Assembly (NCBI GenBank): GCA_964435775.1
Contig: CAYTAP010000059.1
Span: 1 to 23,406 of the forward strand
DNA from: CAYTAP01 sp964435775
GTDB taxonomy: Bacteria > Planctomycetota > Phycisphaerae > Tepidisphaerales > Tepidisphaeraceae
Length of the DNA: 23,406 bases
Direction: 5' to 3'
Shown: positions 13,633 to 23,027 of the stretch, in pieces
Layout: each line of letters begins with the position of its first letter
How positions within the stretch are numbered: position 1 is the first letter of the stretch
Made by a program: the position numbers and the translations under genes
The notes under the pieces: model-generated
The model's database searches: none
What the model was told of the DNA's origin: nothing
What the model saw: only the letters and a program-made list of their open reading frames with translations

Positions 13633-16476
13633 ATGAGACCATCCAATTTTCGGCGGCTGTGTGGCATGTCGGCGGGTGTCCTGTTGGCCATATCGTTGAT
13701 CTCAGTGACCGTTCGGGCCGCGGAGGAAGAGCCGGAGGCGTTTGAGACGCACCGCGTCAAGCTGGACCCATCGATGGTGCACAAGGAGGGGGAGCATGGA
13801 AACCCCGAGGCGATGGTGGATGAGCAGGATCAAGTCGCCGAGCCGCCCGCCGGCGCACCGAAGAACTCGTGGAAGATCCCGTCCAATTTCGACAACACCG
13901 CCTATCCGGCCAAGGCGTATATCGACCTTGGCAAGGAGACGCCGATTTCTGATATCTGGTTTTACGACATGTACAACGAGGGAGAGGTCATCATCTCCGC
14001 CGGCAAGCCGGGGGACTGGAAGCAGGTGACGACGTACATGTCCCGCGCGTTCAAGCACTGGGTCAAGGTGCCCTTGAACGTGCAGACGCGCTATGTGCAG
14101 TTGACTCGCGTCGATTTCAAGTCTGATTTCACGGAAATCCTGCTGTATGCATACAGCCCCGAGGCGTGGAAGACGATCGCGGCGCGGCAGGCGCAGGCCG
14201 CCAGACAGCAGGCTGAAAAGGAAGCGGCCATTGCCAAGGCAAAGGAGGAAGTCAAAAACCGCCCAGTCATCGACCTGGGGGATCCCTTTGGCAAAGTGAC
14301 GCTGGTCGATGAAATTGACCTGGGATCAGAAAATCCCGGGCACATGTTCCGGCAAAGCCCAGAGAATGTCAGCCACGTCGAAACGATCCTGGGGAAAAAG
14401 GCGCGGGTATTGAGCAAGACGCCGGGAGAGGCGGCGCTGATGCAGTTCAGGGTGGGGCAATACAAGCTGCTCAAGCCCGGCGGCACCTACATCCTGGAGA
14501 TCGAATACCCCGAAGATGCGCCGCGGAGCATGGTCATTCGCAACGCGGGGAATGAATCCTCCCGCGGATTTCATACAGGCGCGACGGTGGGGGATGCGCT
14601 GCACCCCAAGTATATCAATAACAACAATGAGTCGATCCAGGTGCCGCTGTCGGGCAAGTACCAGATGTGGCGGATGTACTTCAACCTTCATGACCACATC
14701 GCCAAGGACGGCTATCCCCGCGACAAGGGGCTGCGGGAGTTGACGCCGGAGGATGGGTTTCCCGTCGACATCGTGCAGTTTTCCGCCGAGAACATTCCAC
14801 TGAGTCACGGCGCGGCGGTGTCGCGGATTCGACTGTATGAAGTGCCGGACCCGGCCGCGATCAATGTCAAATTGAATCTTCCACCCGATGGTCTGCCGCG
14901 GCGACATCTCTTTTGGCGAGAGGAGATGGCAGACGGGTTGCTTGCGTCGACGAAGGAGAACGAACGGGGAGTGAATGATCGGGTGGACTGGTATCGGTAC
15001 AAGGCCAATTTGATGCAGTTTCTGGGGATGCACACGTTCAGCATGGGCCTGCTTGAGTTCGGTTCGGACGAGTATTGGGACAGCACGCCGGGCGGGGGCA
15101 ATGATTGGGTGTATTACAATGCGGCTCTTGCCAACGTCTGGCCGGGCGTCGTCAAGGTCATGGCGGAGCGAGGCTTTGATCTCCTGCCGTACTATGAATA
15201 CTCAGGGAGCAAGGGGGATCATGGATTGGGATTCCAGCGTCGCGCCAAGCCATTGACCCGCGACGACGACAAGTTCATCAAGCAGTCGTGGATCAACAGT
15301 GCCAATGTTGATATCACCGATCCGGATACATATGCCGATTTTGAGAAAATGCTGAAGATTACGATCCTGGCGCATAAGGACCAGGCCAAGTTCGCCGGTG
15401 CGTGGATTCGCACACGGGCGCAAATTCCCATGAGCTTCGGCGACAAGGCGCGAGCGCGTTTTGCCACGGAAGCCAATGACGGCAAGGAAGTAACAAAACA
15501 GCAGTTGATTGAGGACAAAGCCCTGCTGGCCAAATATGAACAATGGTGGTTCGGCAAGCGGAAGCAGTTCTTCGCGGCGATGCGCGACTATCTGCGCGAC
15601 AACGGGATCAAGGATGCGGCGATTCTTTATACGCCGACCGTGTTGGAGGGAGGTCCCACCTTCCTGAACTGGGACAATTACCTTGTGACCGATGATGTGG
15701 AGAAATGGAGAAAGTTGCTGGAGGGCAGCGACAACCCCGCTGACAAGAAGATCGTCCTGTATTCCCTGGCGGATGTGTTGAATAAGAACATGTACCTTGA
15801 CGCGCTGCTCAAGGCGCCGCTGACATGGGGCGACTGGGAAGAACAGTATGCCAGCCCACAGCCCGACCCCCAGGATTACAAGGATACCGATGGCGTCTAC
15901 TTCACCGAGGCGTTCAACCGGATGTATACGGTCGATGATCCACGAACCTTTGATGCGTTTCGCGTGCCGTCCGGGCTCGCGATCGTTCGGCATTATTCGT
16001 TGAACGAGAACATGTTCTACGGCAAGGATGACAAGTCGAAGGTGGGCTATGACGTGGCCGACATCGAGCGTGCCGGCCCGTATTGCATGATGGGTGAGGC
16101 GATGGCGATGGCCAACGGGGATCCGACCTATATCGGCTACCTGACGGGAAGCGCCTTCGAGCGCGGGTTTCCCAAGTATGTGCGCCATTTCAACGCCGCC
16201 TTTCTGTCCCTGCCGGCGCTGCCGAGCAAGGTGGTGAAGGGTGCGGCATCTGATGATGCGGTCGTCGTGCGCTCGATTGCGACGCCGAAGGACGGGACAT
16301 ACCTGGCGATCGTCAACACCGCCATGACCGACAAGAAGAACGTGACGGTGAAGGTGCCGGACGGGAAAGTGACGGACTCCGCAACGGGGGCAGCGATTGA
16401 AGCGCCGGGCGGCAAGGTGACGTTTGACTTGTATCCGTATCAATTGCGCGCTTTGCATGTGGAGAGCGCGCAGTAA
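13633..16476 (+). CDS. Large secreted protein, probable carbohydrate-active, paralogue 1
   Basis: 947 residues. A signal peptide is at about 1-29. Next comes a beta-sandwich segment (about 40-175) resembling discoidin/F5-8 type C galactose-binding domains (KAYIDLGKETPISDIWFYD, VQTRYVQLTRVDF, TEILLYAYSPEAW). A charged helical linker (about 178-208, Ala/Gln/Glu/Lys) leads to a second beta domain (about 215-410). From about 425 (LPRRHLFWREEMADG) to about 840 the pattern of alternating helices and strands, with DLLPYYEYSGSKG, DITDPDTYADFEKM and GVYFTEAFNRMYT, suggests a (beta/alpha)8 glycosidase-type barrel, with a beta domain at the C-terminus. Shine-Dalgarno AAAGGA lies 6 nt before ATG 13633. 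I do not recognise a numbered glycoside hydrolase family, and catalytic residues are not assignable. A tandem paralogue follows 106 nt downstream. Confidence 0.8.
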   Translation: MRPSNFRRLCGMSAGVLLAISLISVTVRAAEEEPEAFETHRVKLDPSMVHKEGEHGNPEAMVDEQDQVAEPPAGAPKNSWKIPSNFDNTAYPAKAYIDLGKETPISDIWFYDMYNEGEVIISAGKPGDWKQVTTYMSRAFKHWVKVPLNVQTRYVQLTRVDFKSDFTEILLYAYSPEAWKTIAARQAQAARQQAEKEAAIAKAKEEVKNRPVIDLGDPFGKVTLVDEIDLGSENPGHMFRQSPENVSHVETILGKKARVLSKTPGEAALMQFRVGQYKLLKPGGTYILEIEYPEDAPRSMVIRNAGNESSRGFHTGATVGDALHPKYINNNNESIQVPLSGKYQMWRMYFNLHDHIAKDGYPRDKGLRELTPEDGFPVDIVQFSAENIPLSHGAAVSRIRLYEVPDPAAINVKLNLPPDGLPRRHLFWREEMADGLLASTKENERGVNDRVDWYRYKANLMQFLGMHTFSMGLLEFGSDEYWDSTPGGGNDWVYYNAALANVWPGVVKVMAERGFDLLPYYEYSGSKGDHGLGFQRRAKPLTRDDDKFIKQSWINSANVDITDPDTYADFEKMLKITILAHKDQAKFAGAWIRTRAQIPMSFGDKARARFATEANDGKEVTKQQLIEDKALLAKYEQWWFGKRKQFFAAMRDYLRDNGIKDAAILYTPTVLEGGPTFLNWDNYLVTDDVEKWRKLLEGSDNPADKKIVLYSLADVLNKNMYLDALLKAPLTWGDWEEQYASPQPDPQDYKDTDGVYFTEAFNRMYTVDDPRTFDAFRVPSGLAIVRHYSLNENMFYGKDDKSKVGYDVADIERAGPYCMMGEAMAMANGDPTYIGYLTGSAFERGFPKYVRHFNAAFLSLPALPSKVVKGAASDDAVVVRSIATPKDGTYLAIVNTAMTDKKNVTVKVPDGKVTDSATGAAIEAPGGKVTFDLYPYQLRALHVESAQ
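16165..16335. repeat. 171-bp tract identical to 19133-19303 (gene-conversion tract, copy 1)
   Basis: Every base matches the tract at 19133-19303, including all third codon positions, while the sequences on both sides differ at many synonymous sites. It encodes 57 residues (GFPKYVRHFNAAF to NTAMTDK, residues 845-901 here). Confidence 0.95.
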
Positions 16477-16582
16477 CTTTGTGGCGGATTATGTGATGGA
16501 TGACCAGACCTCCGTTGCTTGCGAGCCGGAAGCCAGCACGGTCGCCGCATTCACGGGATGCGGCGACTTGAAAGGACCAGAT

Positions 16583-19444
16583 ATGAAACGGATGTTGACT
16601 TCTTGTGGTATGCGTGGTGGCCTGGCGGCTTGGGCGATGGTTTTGACTATGGCCCTCGCCCTGACATGGGAAGGAAGAGCGATGATCGCACGGGGGGCGT
16701 CTGGCAATGCGATCGCGGGCGACCGCGTGAAGCTCGATCCTTCGATGGCGCACGCCGAGGGAAGCCTTGCCGATCCGGCGACGCTGGTGGATGAACAGGA
16801 TACGATGACGGCCGGCCCGCCGTCGGGCAAGCCCGCGACCGCCTGGGTGGTGCCGTCGGGAAGCCGCAAAGACGCATATCCCTCGAAGGCGTACATCGAC
16901 CTCGGTGAAGAACGGGCGCTGTCGAGGATCTGGTTTTATGACACCAACGGCATCGGGGACGTGGTGATCTCGGTGGGCGGGCCGGGGGCGTGGAAGAAAG
17001 TGGCGACCTATGGCTGCGGGTCGTACATGTCATGGCAATCGGTGCCGCTGGATGTGAAGACCCGGTACATCCAGCTCGCGCAGCAGGATGGGCAGGCGAA
17101 CTTCACGGAAATCGCGCTGTATGCCTACACGCCCGAGCAATGGACGCAGGTGCAACAGGACAAGGAGGCGGCGGCGAAGGAGAAGGCGACGCGTGATGCG
17201 GCGATCGCCAAGGCGCGAGCGGAAGTGAAGAATCGTCCGACGATCGATCTGGGCGCGCCATTCGGGAAAGTGACATTGGTTGATGAAATCGACGTGGGGG
17301 CGGCCGACCCGGGGCATCTGTTCACGCAAAGTCCGGAAGGCGCAAGTCAAGTCGAGCAAATCCTCGGCCAGCCGGCGCGGGTGCTTTCAAAAACGTCCGG
17401 CGAGGCGGCGTACATGTCGTTTCGCCTCGGGCAATACAACCTCCTCAAGCCGGGCGCAGCGTATATTTTGGAGGTGCAATATCCGGAGGATGCGCCGCGG
17501 AGCATGGTGGTGCTCAATGGCGGGAATGAAACGATTCGCGGCTTCCACACCGGCGCGACGCTGGGTGATGCGTTTCATCCCAAGTACGTCAACAACAACA
17601 ACGAATCGATCCAGGTGCCCCTCTCGGGCAAATATGAGACGTGGACGATGATGTTCAACCTGCACGATCGCTTCCCGGATCAGGGTTTCATTCGTGGCGA
17701 GGATGTGCGGGCGCTGACGCCGGCGGACGGGTTTTCCGTCGTCATCGCGCAATTTTCGGCAGAGAATATTCCGGTGTCCCTGGGCGCGGCGGTGTCGCGG
17801 ATTCGGTTGTATGAGGTGCCGGATCAGTCCAGGCTCTATGCGAAGCTCAATCTTCCGCCGGAGGGTTTGCCCCGGCGGCATCTGTTTTGGCGCGAGGAGA
17901 TGGCGGACGGGGTGGTGCAATCAAATGATGAAACCAAGCGCGGGCTCAAGGATCCACTGGACTGGTACCGCTATAAGGCGAACCTGATGCAATTCCTGGG
18001 GATGCACACCTACACGAAGGATCTGTTGGAGTTCGGCGCTGTGCAGCACTGGAACAGCACGCCCGGCGGCGGCAACGATTGGGCCTACTTCAATGCGAGC
18101 ACCGACTGGTGGGGTCAGATCGTCAAGATCATGGGAGACCGCGGCTTCGATGTGCTGCCGTATTATGAATACGCGGGGAGCAAGGGAAAGAATGGTTTGG
18201 GCAACCAGCGTCGCGCCAAACCGCTCACGCGGGATGACGCCTTCACCCACATCAAATGGATCGAAAACGCCAACGCGGACATCACCGATCCGGACACCTA
18301 CAAGGACTTCGAGAAGATGCTGAAGTACACGATACTTCAGTACAAGAACGAGGCGCATTTTGTCGGCGCGTGGATTCGGCCGCGCTCGCAGTTGCCGATG
18401 GGCTTTGGAGATTCAACGCGTGCGCGCTTTGCAAAGGAAGCCAACAACGGCCAGGCCGTGACCCGCGGGCAGTTGATCGGCGACAAGCCGCTGTTGAAGA
18501 AATATGAAACGTGGTGGTTTGGCAAGAGGCGGCAGTTTCTTGTCGCCATGCGAGATTACCTGCGGAGCAATGGGATCAAGGATGCGACGATTCTTTACAC
18601 GACCTCGCCCGCCGAGCCGGGGGTGTCGTTTCATACATGGGATGGCTTTCTGGTGACCGATGATGTCGAAGGGTGGGAAAAGAGGCTCGCGGCCAGCGGG
18701 AATCCCGCCGACAAGAAGATCACGCCGATCTCCATCGCCGACGTCATCAGCAAAAACATGTATCTTGAAGCGCTCCTCTCGCCACCCATGAACTGGGGCA
18801 AGTGGGAGATCGACCATGCAAACCCGGAGGCGGATCCGCGGGACTACAAACAGACCGACGGTGTTTTGCTTACCGAGGCGTTCAACCGGCTTTACACGGT
18901 GTCGGACGCGCGCCCGTTCGACGCCTTCCGCGGGCCGTCGGGGTTGGCGATTGTGCGGCATTACACGCTCAATGAAAACATGATGTTCGACAAGAACGAT
19001 AAACCCAAGCTGGGATATTTCGTGGCCGACATCGAGCGGGCGGGCCCGTATTGCATGATGGGCGAGGCGCTGGCGATGGCCAATGGCGACCCGACCTACA
19101 TCGGGTATCTCGTCGGCTCCAATTTTCAGAGGGGGTTTCCCAAGTATGTGCGCCATTTCAACGCCGCCTTTCTGTCCCTGCCGGCGCTGCCGAGCAAGGT
19201 GGTGAAGGGTGCGGCATCTGATGATGCGGTCGTCGTGCGCTCGATTGCGACGCCGAAGGACGGGACATACCTGGCGATCGTCAACACCGCCATGACCGAC
19301 AAGGCTGAGATTCAAGTGAAGATGCCGGCTGGTCGGATCACCGATGCGGCCACAGGCGAAGTGCTGAAGGCATCCGATGGCGCGCTGACGCTGAGCCTGT
19401 ATCCGTACGAGTTGCGCGCGGTGCATGTTGTGACGACGCCTTGA
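16583..19444 (+). CDS. Large secreted protein, probable carbohydrate-active, paralogue 2
   Basis: 953 residues with the same layout as the protein at 13633-16476: signal peptide, discoidin-like sandwich (KAYIDLGEERALSRIWFYD), Ala/Glu/Lys helical linker, second beta domain with NNNNESIQVPLSGKY, putative barrel from PRRHLFWREEMADG, and a beta C-terminus ending in LYPYELRAVHV. By eye roughly two thirds of residues match paralogue 1 across the whole length. Shared candidates for activity are PYYEY, ITDPDTY and TEAFNR, but none is proven. ATG 16583 is chosen for AAAGGA (16571-16576) 6 nt upstream, the same layout as in paralogue 1; the open frame back to 16424 overlaps the previous gene. The signal peptide is long, and a later Met (16681) would lose it. 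Probably cotranscribed with paralogue 1, since no terminator is seen between them. Confidence 0.8.
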   Translation: MKRMLTSCGMRGGLAAWAMVLTMALALTWEGRAMIARGASGNAIAGDRVKLDPSMAHAEGSLADPATLVDEQDTMTAGPPSGKPATAWVVPSGSRKDAYPSKAYIDLGEERALSRIWFYDTNGIGDVVISVGGPGAWKKVATYGCGSYMSWQSVPLDVKTRYIQLAQQDGQANFTEIALYAYTPEQWTQVQQDKEAAAKEKATRDAAIAKARAEVKNRPTIDLGAPFGKVTLVDEIDVGAADPGHLFTQSPEGASQVEQILGQPARVLSKTSGEAAYMSFRLGQYNLLKPGAAYILEVQYPEDAPRSMVVLNGGNETIRGFHTGATLGDAFHPKYVNNNNESIQVPLSGKYETWTMMFNLHDRFPDQGFIRGEDVRALTPADGFSVVIAQFSAENIPVSLGAAVSRIRLYEVPDQSRLYAKLNLPPEGLPRRHLFWREEMADGVVQSNDETKRGLKDPLDWYRYKANLMQFLGMHTYTKDLLEFGAVQHWNSTPGGGNDWAYFNASTDWWGQIVKIMGDRGFDVLPYYEYAGSKGKNGLGNQRRAKPLTRDDAFTHIKWIENANADITDPDTYKDFEKMLKYTILQYKNEAHFVGAWIRPRSQLPMGFGDSTRARFAKEANNGQAVTRGQLIGDKPLLKKYETWWFGKRRQFLVAMRDYLRSNGIKDATILYTTSPAEPGVSFHTWDGFLVTDDVEGWEKRLAASGNPADKKITPISIADVISKNMYLEALLSPPMNWGKWEIDHANPEADPRDYKQTDGVLLTEAFNRLYTVSDARPFDAFRGPSGLAIVRHYTLNENMMFDKNDKPKLGYFVADIERAGPYCMMGEALAMANGDPTYIGYLVGSNFQRGFPKYVRHFNAAFLSLPALPSKVVKGAASDDAVVVRSIATPKDGTYLAIVNTAMTDKAEIQVKMPAGRITDAATGEVLKASDGALTLSLYPYELRAVHVVTTP
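19133..19303. repeat. 171-bp tract identical to 16165-16335 (gene-conversion tract, copy 2)
   Basis: Second copy of the perfectly identical tract. It ends at the same codon (Lys of MTDK), after which the two genes diverge at once (AAGAACGTG against GCTGAGATT). Confidence 0.95.
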
Positions 19445-19486
19445 GCTTCCGGATTGATCGTGCTTGATTGTACTGGTTGCGCTTGT

Positions 19487-21484
19487 ATGAATGGAGACAT
19501 GCTCCCGGACGCCAACGCTTCCGAGTCCGGCTGTTCCGACGATTCGACGCTTGCGTCGTGTCTGGCCGCGCATCCCCGTCGCCATGTTGCCGTGCGGGTC
19601 GCGGGGCATCTTCTCCTGGCCGGCCTCTTCGTGGTGGCGATCGTCCTCGCGGCGCGATGGGGTCTGGAGGTTCGCAAGTGGACCTATGAACACACCACCA
19701 AGATTCGCCACTTCTACGACATTGAGCATAACCTTCACTACGGCGGGCGCGCGATCGATGACGGCGTTCTGAATCTCTACGGCGACATCATCAGGGAGAC
19801 GCCCAACGGCGATTACGGATTGGATTACCCGCCGCTGCGCCTGGTGACCATGCGGCAATGGGTCGTGTGTGTGAGGGAGCACTACGATCATCCCTCCCGC
19901 TGGCGGCCGGAATTCAACTTCACCAAGCCGCTGCTCTACTTCAACACCGTTCTCGAGGCGCTGTCGGCGGTTGCGATCTTCCTGCTGATCCGGTTGTGGG
20001 TTCGCCGGGATGATCGCGCGCGGTCGCGCGAGTTCGACGCCTTCATCAACTCATCCCCGCAGGGTGGATCATCTGTCGCCTTGTCCCCTTGGCGCGGTTG
20101 CCTGCCCGGATTCATCGGTGCGATGCTCATGTGGTTCAGCCCCGCGTTGATGATCAGCGCGCATGGCTGGCCGAGCTGGGACATCTGGATCGTCCCATTT
20201 TATCTGTACGCGGTTCTGCTGGCGTGCGTGAACTGGTGGTTCGCCGCGGGGGTCGTGCTGGGTATTGGCACGATGTTCAAGGGTCAGCAGTTGATGGTGG
20301 TTCCGCTGTTTTTGCTCTGGCCGCTGTTCATGCGTCGATGGGGCGCGCCGCTTCGGTGGTTGTCGGGGTATTTGTTCGCTGTGGCGGTGGTCGTCTCGCC
20401 GTGGCTTCTGCGGGACGAACAAACCAGACTGGCCATCCCCGCGGCGCGGGCATGGGTCGCGGGAGGCGTCGGGGCATGGTTGTGTCTTGTCGCGGGGAAA
20501 TGGCTGGCGCAGCACAAGAACTGGGCGGGAGGGAAAATCTGGCGGGTGTTCGGTGGCACCATTGCGGCCGGTCTGCTCATCTGGCCGGCGCTTCGAGCAG
20601 GGTATCGTGACCAGTTCCCATTGTTGGCGGCGCTGGCTTTGGTGATCGTCTTATTCGGCATCTTTCTGCCCTGGCGAAAGTACGGATATCTTCTCGCCGG
20701 CGACATCGGACTTTGCCTTCTCCTGAGTCCGAAGTTTTTCAACAGCGATCTGACCTGGTGGGCCCTGGGCTTCCGCTATGGGAGCGAAAAGTTCTCCAAT
20801 CTGGCGCAATGGGCATCCGATGCGCTCCCCTCGCTTTTGCAATTGCGATTTGGGTGGAAGTCGCTTCAGGATGTCCTGTACACGATTCAGCCGCATGCGC
20901 TGTGGCTTTGGTCGGACCAACCCGTGGAAGTGTCGTTGCGAATCGGCCTGGTGACGCTTTATGCCGTGACGCTGATCCTGTGCGCCTGGGGCATGTCGCG
21001 GCAACAGCGCCGCGGCGACCGACACTTCCTGGCGGCGATGGCGGCGCCATGGATACTCGCCTTCGCCTTCATGCCCCAGATGCACGGTCGCTACCTTCTG
21101 TTCGGGGCATCGGTCGGCGCGCTGATGGCGGGGGTGGGGCTGGGGATGGTGCTGCTGGACGTGATGATGATTGGACTGGCGTGGGTGATGACGATTCACA
21201 TGTTGACCGGAAGCCGAGCCCGCATCCTGGGCATTGGTGAATATCTGGGCGACTGGGCGCCGGGGGTTTATCGCTTTGCCGTGAAAGGATTTCCCGATCT
21301 GGCGTGGCCGATCATGCTCATCGCGCTCATCTTTTTGTATGTGGGACTCGTCCCCTCCCGCCGCCGCCGTGTGCGCCGCGGCTTTCATCGTCGCAGCCCT
21401 TCAGCGCAAGCGATAGACGCGCATTCCTCGCAATGCACTGGGCGGGTCGCGGAGGTCCAGCGGCTTGATTCCATTGAGGAATGA
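19487..21484 (+). CDS. GT-C-type integral-membrane glycosyltransferase
   Basis: About 665 residues with a hydrophilic N-terminus and many membrane segments (for example about 46-62, 155-170, 202-290, 310-325, 380-420, 510-525 and 540-595). The first outer loop carries GLDYPPLRLVTM; a loop with an acidic residue followed by YPPL is characteristic of polyprenyl-phosphate-sugar-dependent GT-C enzymes. HGWPSWDIWIVPFYLYA and GIGTMFKGQQLMVVPLFLLW are also typical. It probably transfers a sugar to an extracytoplasmic acceptor; donor and acceptor are unknown. The start is uncertain: TTG 19454, ATG 19487 and ATG 19499 are in frame, and none has an ideal Shine-Dalgarno. The last 28 codons, an Arg-rich tail, overlap the 3' end of the convergent GT39-like gene. 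It lies 42 nt after paralogue 2 and may be cotranscribed with it. Confidence 0.72.
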   Translation: MNGDMLPDANASESGCSDDSTLASCLAAHPRRHVAVRVAGHLLLAGLFVVAIVLAARWGLEVRKWTYEHTTKIRHFYDIEHNLHYGGRAIDDGVLNLYGDIIRETPNGDYGLDYPPLRLVTMRQWVVCVREHYDHPSRWRPEFNFTKPLLYFNTVLEALSAVAIFLLIRLWVRRDDRARSREFDAFINSSPQGGSSVALSPWRGCLPGFIGAMLMWFSPALMISAHGWPSWDIWIVPFYLYAVLLACVNWWFAAGVVLGIGTMFKGQQLMVVPLFLLWPLFMRRWGAPLRWLSGYLFAVAVVVSPWLLRDEQTRLAIPAARAWVAGGVGAWLCLVAGKWLAQHKNWAGGKIWRVFGGTIAAGLLIWPALRAGYRDQFPLLAALALVIVLFGIFLPWRKYGYLLAGDIGLCLLLSPKFFNSDLTWWALGFRYGSEKFSNLAQWASDALPSLLQLRFGWKSLQDVLYTIQPHALWLWSDQPVEVSLRIGLVTLYAVTLILCAWGMSRQQRRGDRHFLAAMAAPWILAFAFMPQMHGRYLLFGASVGALMAGVGLGMVLLDVMMIGLAWVMTIHMLTGSRARILGIGEYLGDWAPGVYRFAVKGFPDLAWPIMLIALIFLYVGLVPSRRRRVRRGFHRRSPSAQAIDAHSSQCTGRVAEVQRLDSIEE

Positions 21485-22993
21485 ATACCGTTTCCCGCCG
21501 CTTGTGAAGAAATAGTCCACCTGGTATTCCTCCAACCTGGACAGAACCTCGGCATCGCTTTCCCTGCCCTGCGTCTGGCCGTAATAGTGCAGGCCATTGA
21601 AAAACGAGACATACAGATACACCGCCCAGCGGTCGCTTGATGCGATCCGCGAGCCGGATGGGATCTCGCCCTTCAGCCAGACCGCCGCCTCACGCACGTC
21701 AGCGCCCATCGCCGCCGGCGTCACGAGCGACTTCCACGCGGGATAGGCGAATGAGATGGAAAAAACGATCGTCAAGAGCAGCGCGTTGATCTGCCCGCGC
21801 ACGCGGCGTCCCCGAGCCAGGGCGGCCGGAATTGTGGCGCCGAACACAACAAGCAGCATGGGGAGAATCCAGAAGAAGCGCGGCTCCATATGGAGGACCA
21901 GATATCCGCATGGATAGAGCAACAGCGCGATTGCGAGGATGCCGTTAGAAAAAGTTTCCTTCGGTTCGCGGATGGACCCCGCCACCAGCAGCGCGCCGAT
22001 GAGCACGAAATAGACCAGGGCCGAGTAGGAATCGAGGAGCTTGAGCAACACCTGATAATTGCGGTCAAGATTTTTTTTGAAGTGGTCCCAGTTCCGCTGC
22101 GGCGTGAAGGGATTCCAGCTTTCCACAGGTAGATAGGTGGCGTCATCCCAGACGCTGACGGCTGCGGGATTGGGCGGCGGCAAGAGCCCGCGGCTGTGCA
22201 TGGGCGACTTGAAGTCCGGACCGTTGTACGCCCAGTTGAATTGCCCGGTCGAGCCATAGGTGAAGCGCCCGAACTTGGCCGTCAACACCAGCGCCCATGC
22301 CGTGCTGATTGTGAGGAAAACCACCAGCCCCACGCCCGCAGCCCTGGCGACATCTCGTCGCCCGGCGGGATCGCGCTGCCGCCGCCACGCGATGGCGCTC
22401 GTGATCACATAATGCACCGCGACAAACCAGAGCGCGTATGCCTTGGCGAGGTACGCCAGGCCCATCCACGCGCCGCTGATCGCCGAGCGCCGCATGCTCG
22501 TCGCCGTCCGTGGATGGGTCAGATGCGTCAGGTACATCAGAAGCGCCACGGCGACGGCCAGATCGGAGGTGATGACCTGCAATGCGAACCAAATCAGCAT
22601 TGGAACCATGGCCAGTGCGGCGATCGTTCTCGCGCCATTGGCAACCTTCAGGTTTCCCATCAGCCGCCAGGCGGTGATAAGACCAATCGCGCCGAGGATG
22701 AGCGACATGATCTTGAACGCGAGAACCGGCTCGATTCCCATTGCCATCAGCGGCACTGTGAGCCATGAAACCAGGGGGCTCCAATAGCCGTTGATCGAAT
22801 CGAAGAATTGGCCTCGCAGAACCTCATGGGCAACGGAGAGATATCCCACGCCGTCGGGGTTGATCTGCCAGCGATAGGTCGGGAGCATGACCACCGCGCC
22901 CCACGCGTACACCGCCAGCGCCAGGAGCAAGCCCAGCCGTCGCGTGACCAGAGGATATCCTGTTCGCCAGGCGGCGCGTGCCGTGTGCATCAT
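21401..22993 (-). CDS. GT39/ArnT-like membrane glycosyltransferase
   Basis: 530 residues with about ten or more hydrophobic segments. The first periplasmic loop has INPDGVGYLSVAHEVLRGQF, with Asp47 in the position of the essential acidic residue of GT-C enzymes, followed by DSINGYWSPLVSW. A C-terminal soluble domain of about 110 residues (from AAMGADVREAAVWLKGEIP) closes the protein, as in dolichyl/undecaprenyl-phosphate-sugar-dependent mannosyl- and arabinosyltransferases. It probably glycosylates a surface lipid, polysaccharide or protein; the substrate cannot be read from sequence. The start at ATG 22993 has a weak upstream GGTGA, and ATG 22990 is next to it. It follows the partial membrane gene by 34 nt on the same strand, so the two are likely an operon. 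Its 3' end overlaps the convergent GT-C gene by 84 bp. Confidence 0.8.
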   Translation of the reverse strand: MMHTARAAWRTGYPLVTRRLGLLLALAVYAWGAVVMLPTYRWQINPDGVGYLSVAHEVLRGQFFDSINGYWSPLVSWLTVPLMAMGIEPVLAFKIMSLILGAIGLITAWRLMGNLKVANGARTIAALAMVPMLIWFALQVITSDLAVAVALLMYLTHLTHPRTATSMRRSAISGAWMGLAYLAKAYALWFVAVHYVITSAIAWRRQRDPAGRRDVARAAGVGLVVFLTISTAWALVLTAKFGRFTYGSTGQFNWAYNGPDFKSPMHSRGLLPPPNPAAVSVWDDATYLPVESWNPFTPQRNWDHFKKNLDRNYQVLLKLLDSYSALVYFVLIGALLVAGSIREPKETFSNGILAIALLLYPCGYLVLHMEPRFFWILPMLLVVFGATIPAALARGRRVRGQINALLLTIVFSISFAYPAWKSLVTPAAMGADVREAAVWLKGEIPSGSRIASSDRWAVYLYVSFFNGLHYYGQTQGRESDAEVLSRLEEYQVDYFFTSGGKRYSFLNGIKPLDLRDPPSALRGMRVYRLR

Positions 22994-23027
22994 TCACCGG
23001 ACCACCATAGCCGCCGCTCCGGCTGGT

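Noticed and set aside
15202..16458. Long minus-strand open frames inside the large secreted protein genes (also 18413-19891)
   Set aside because: They are shadows caused by high GC at third positions. They are His/Arg-rich with no recognisable domain, while the plus-strand frames are conserved between paralogues.
13609..16672. GCCCTGACATGGG near the start of both large secreted proteins
   Set aside because: In copy 1 it is upstream of the ATG and in copy 2 it is inside the signal peptide. The contexts do not align, so it is probably coincidence.
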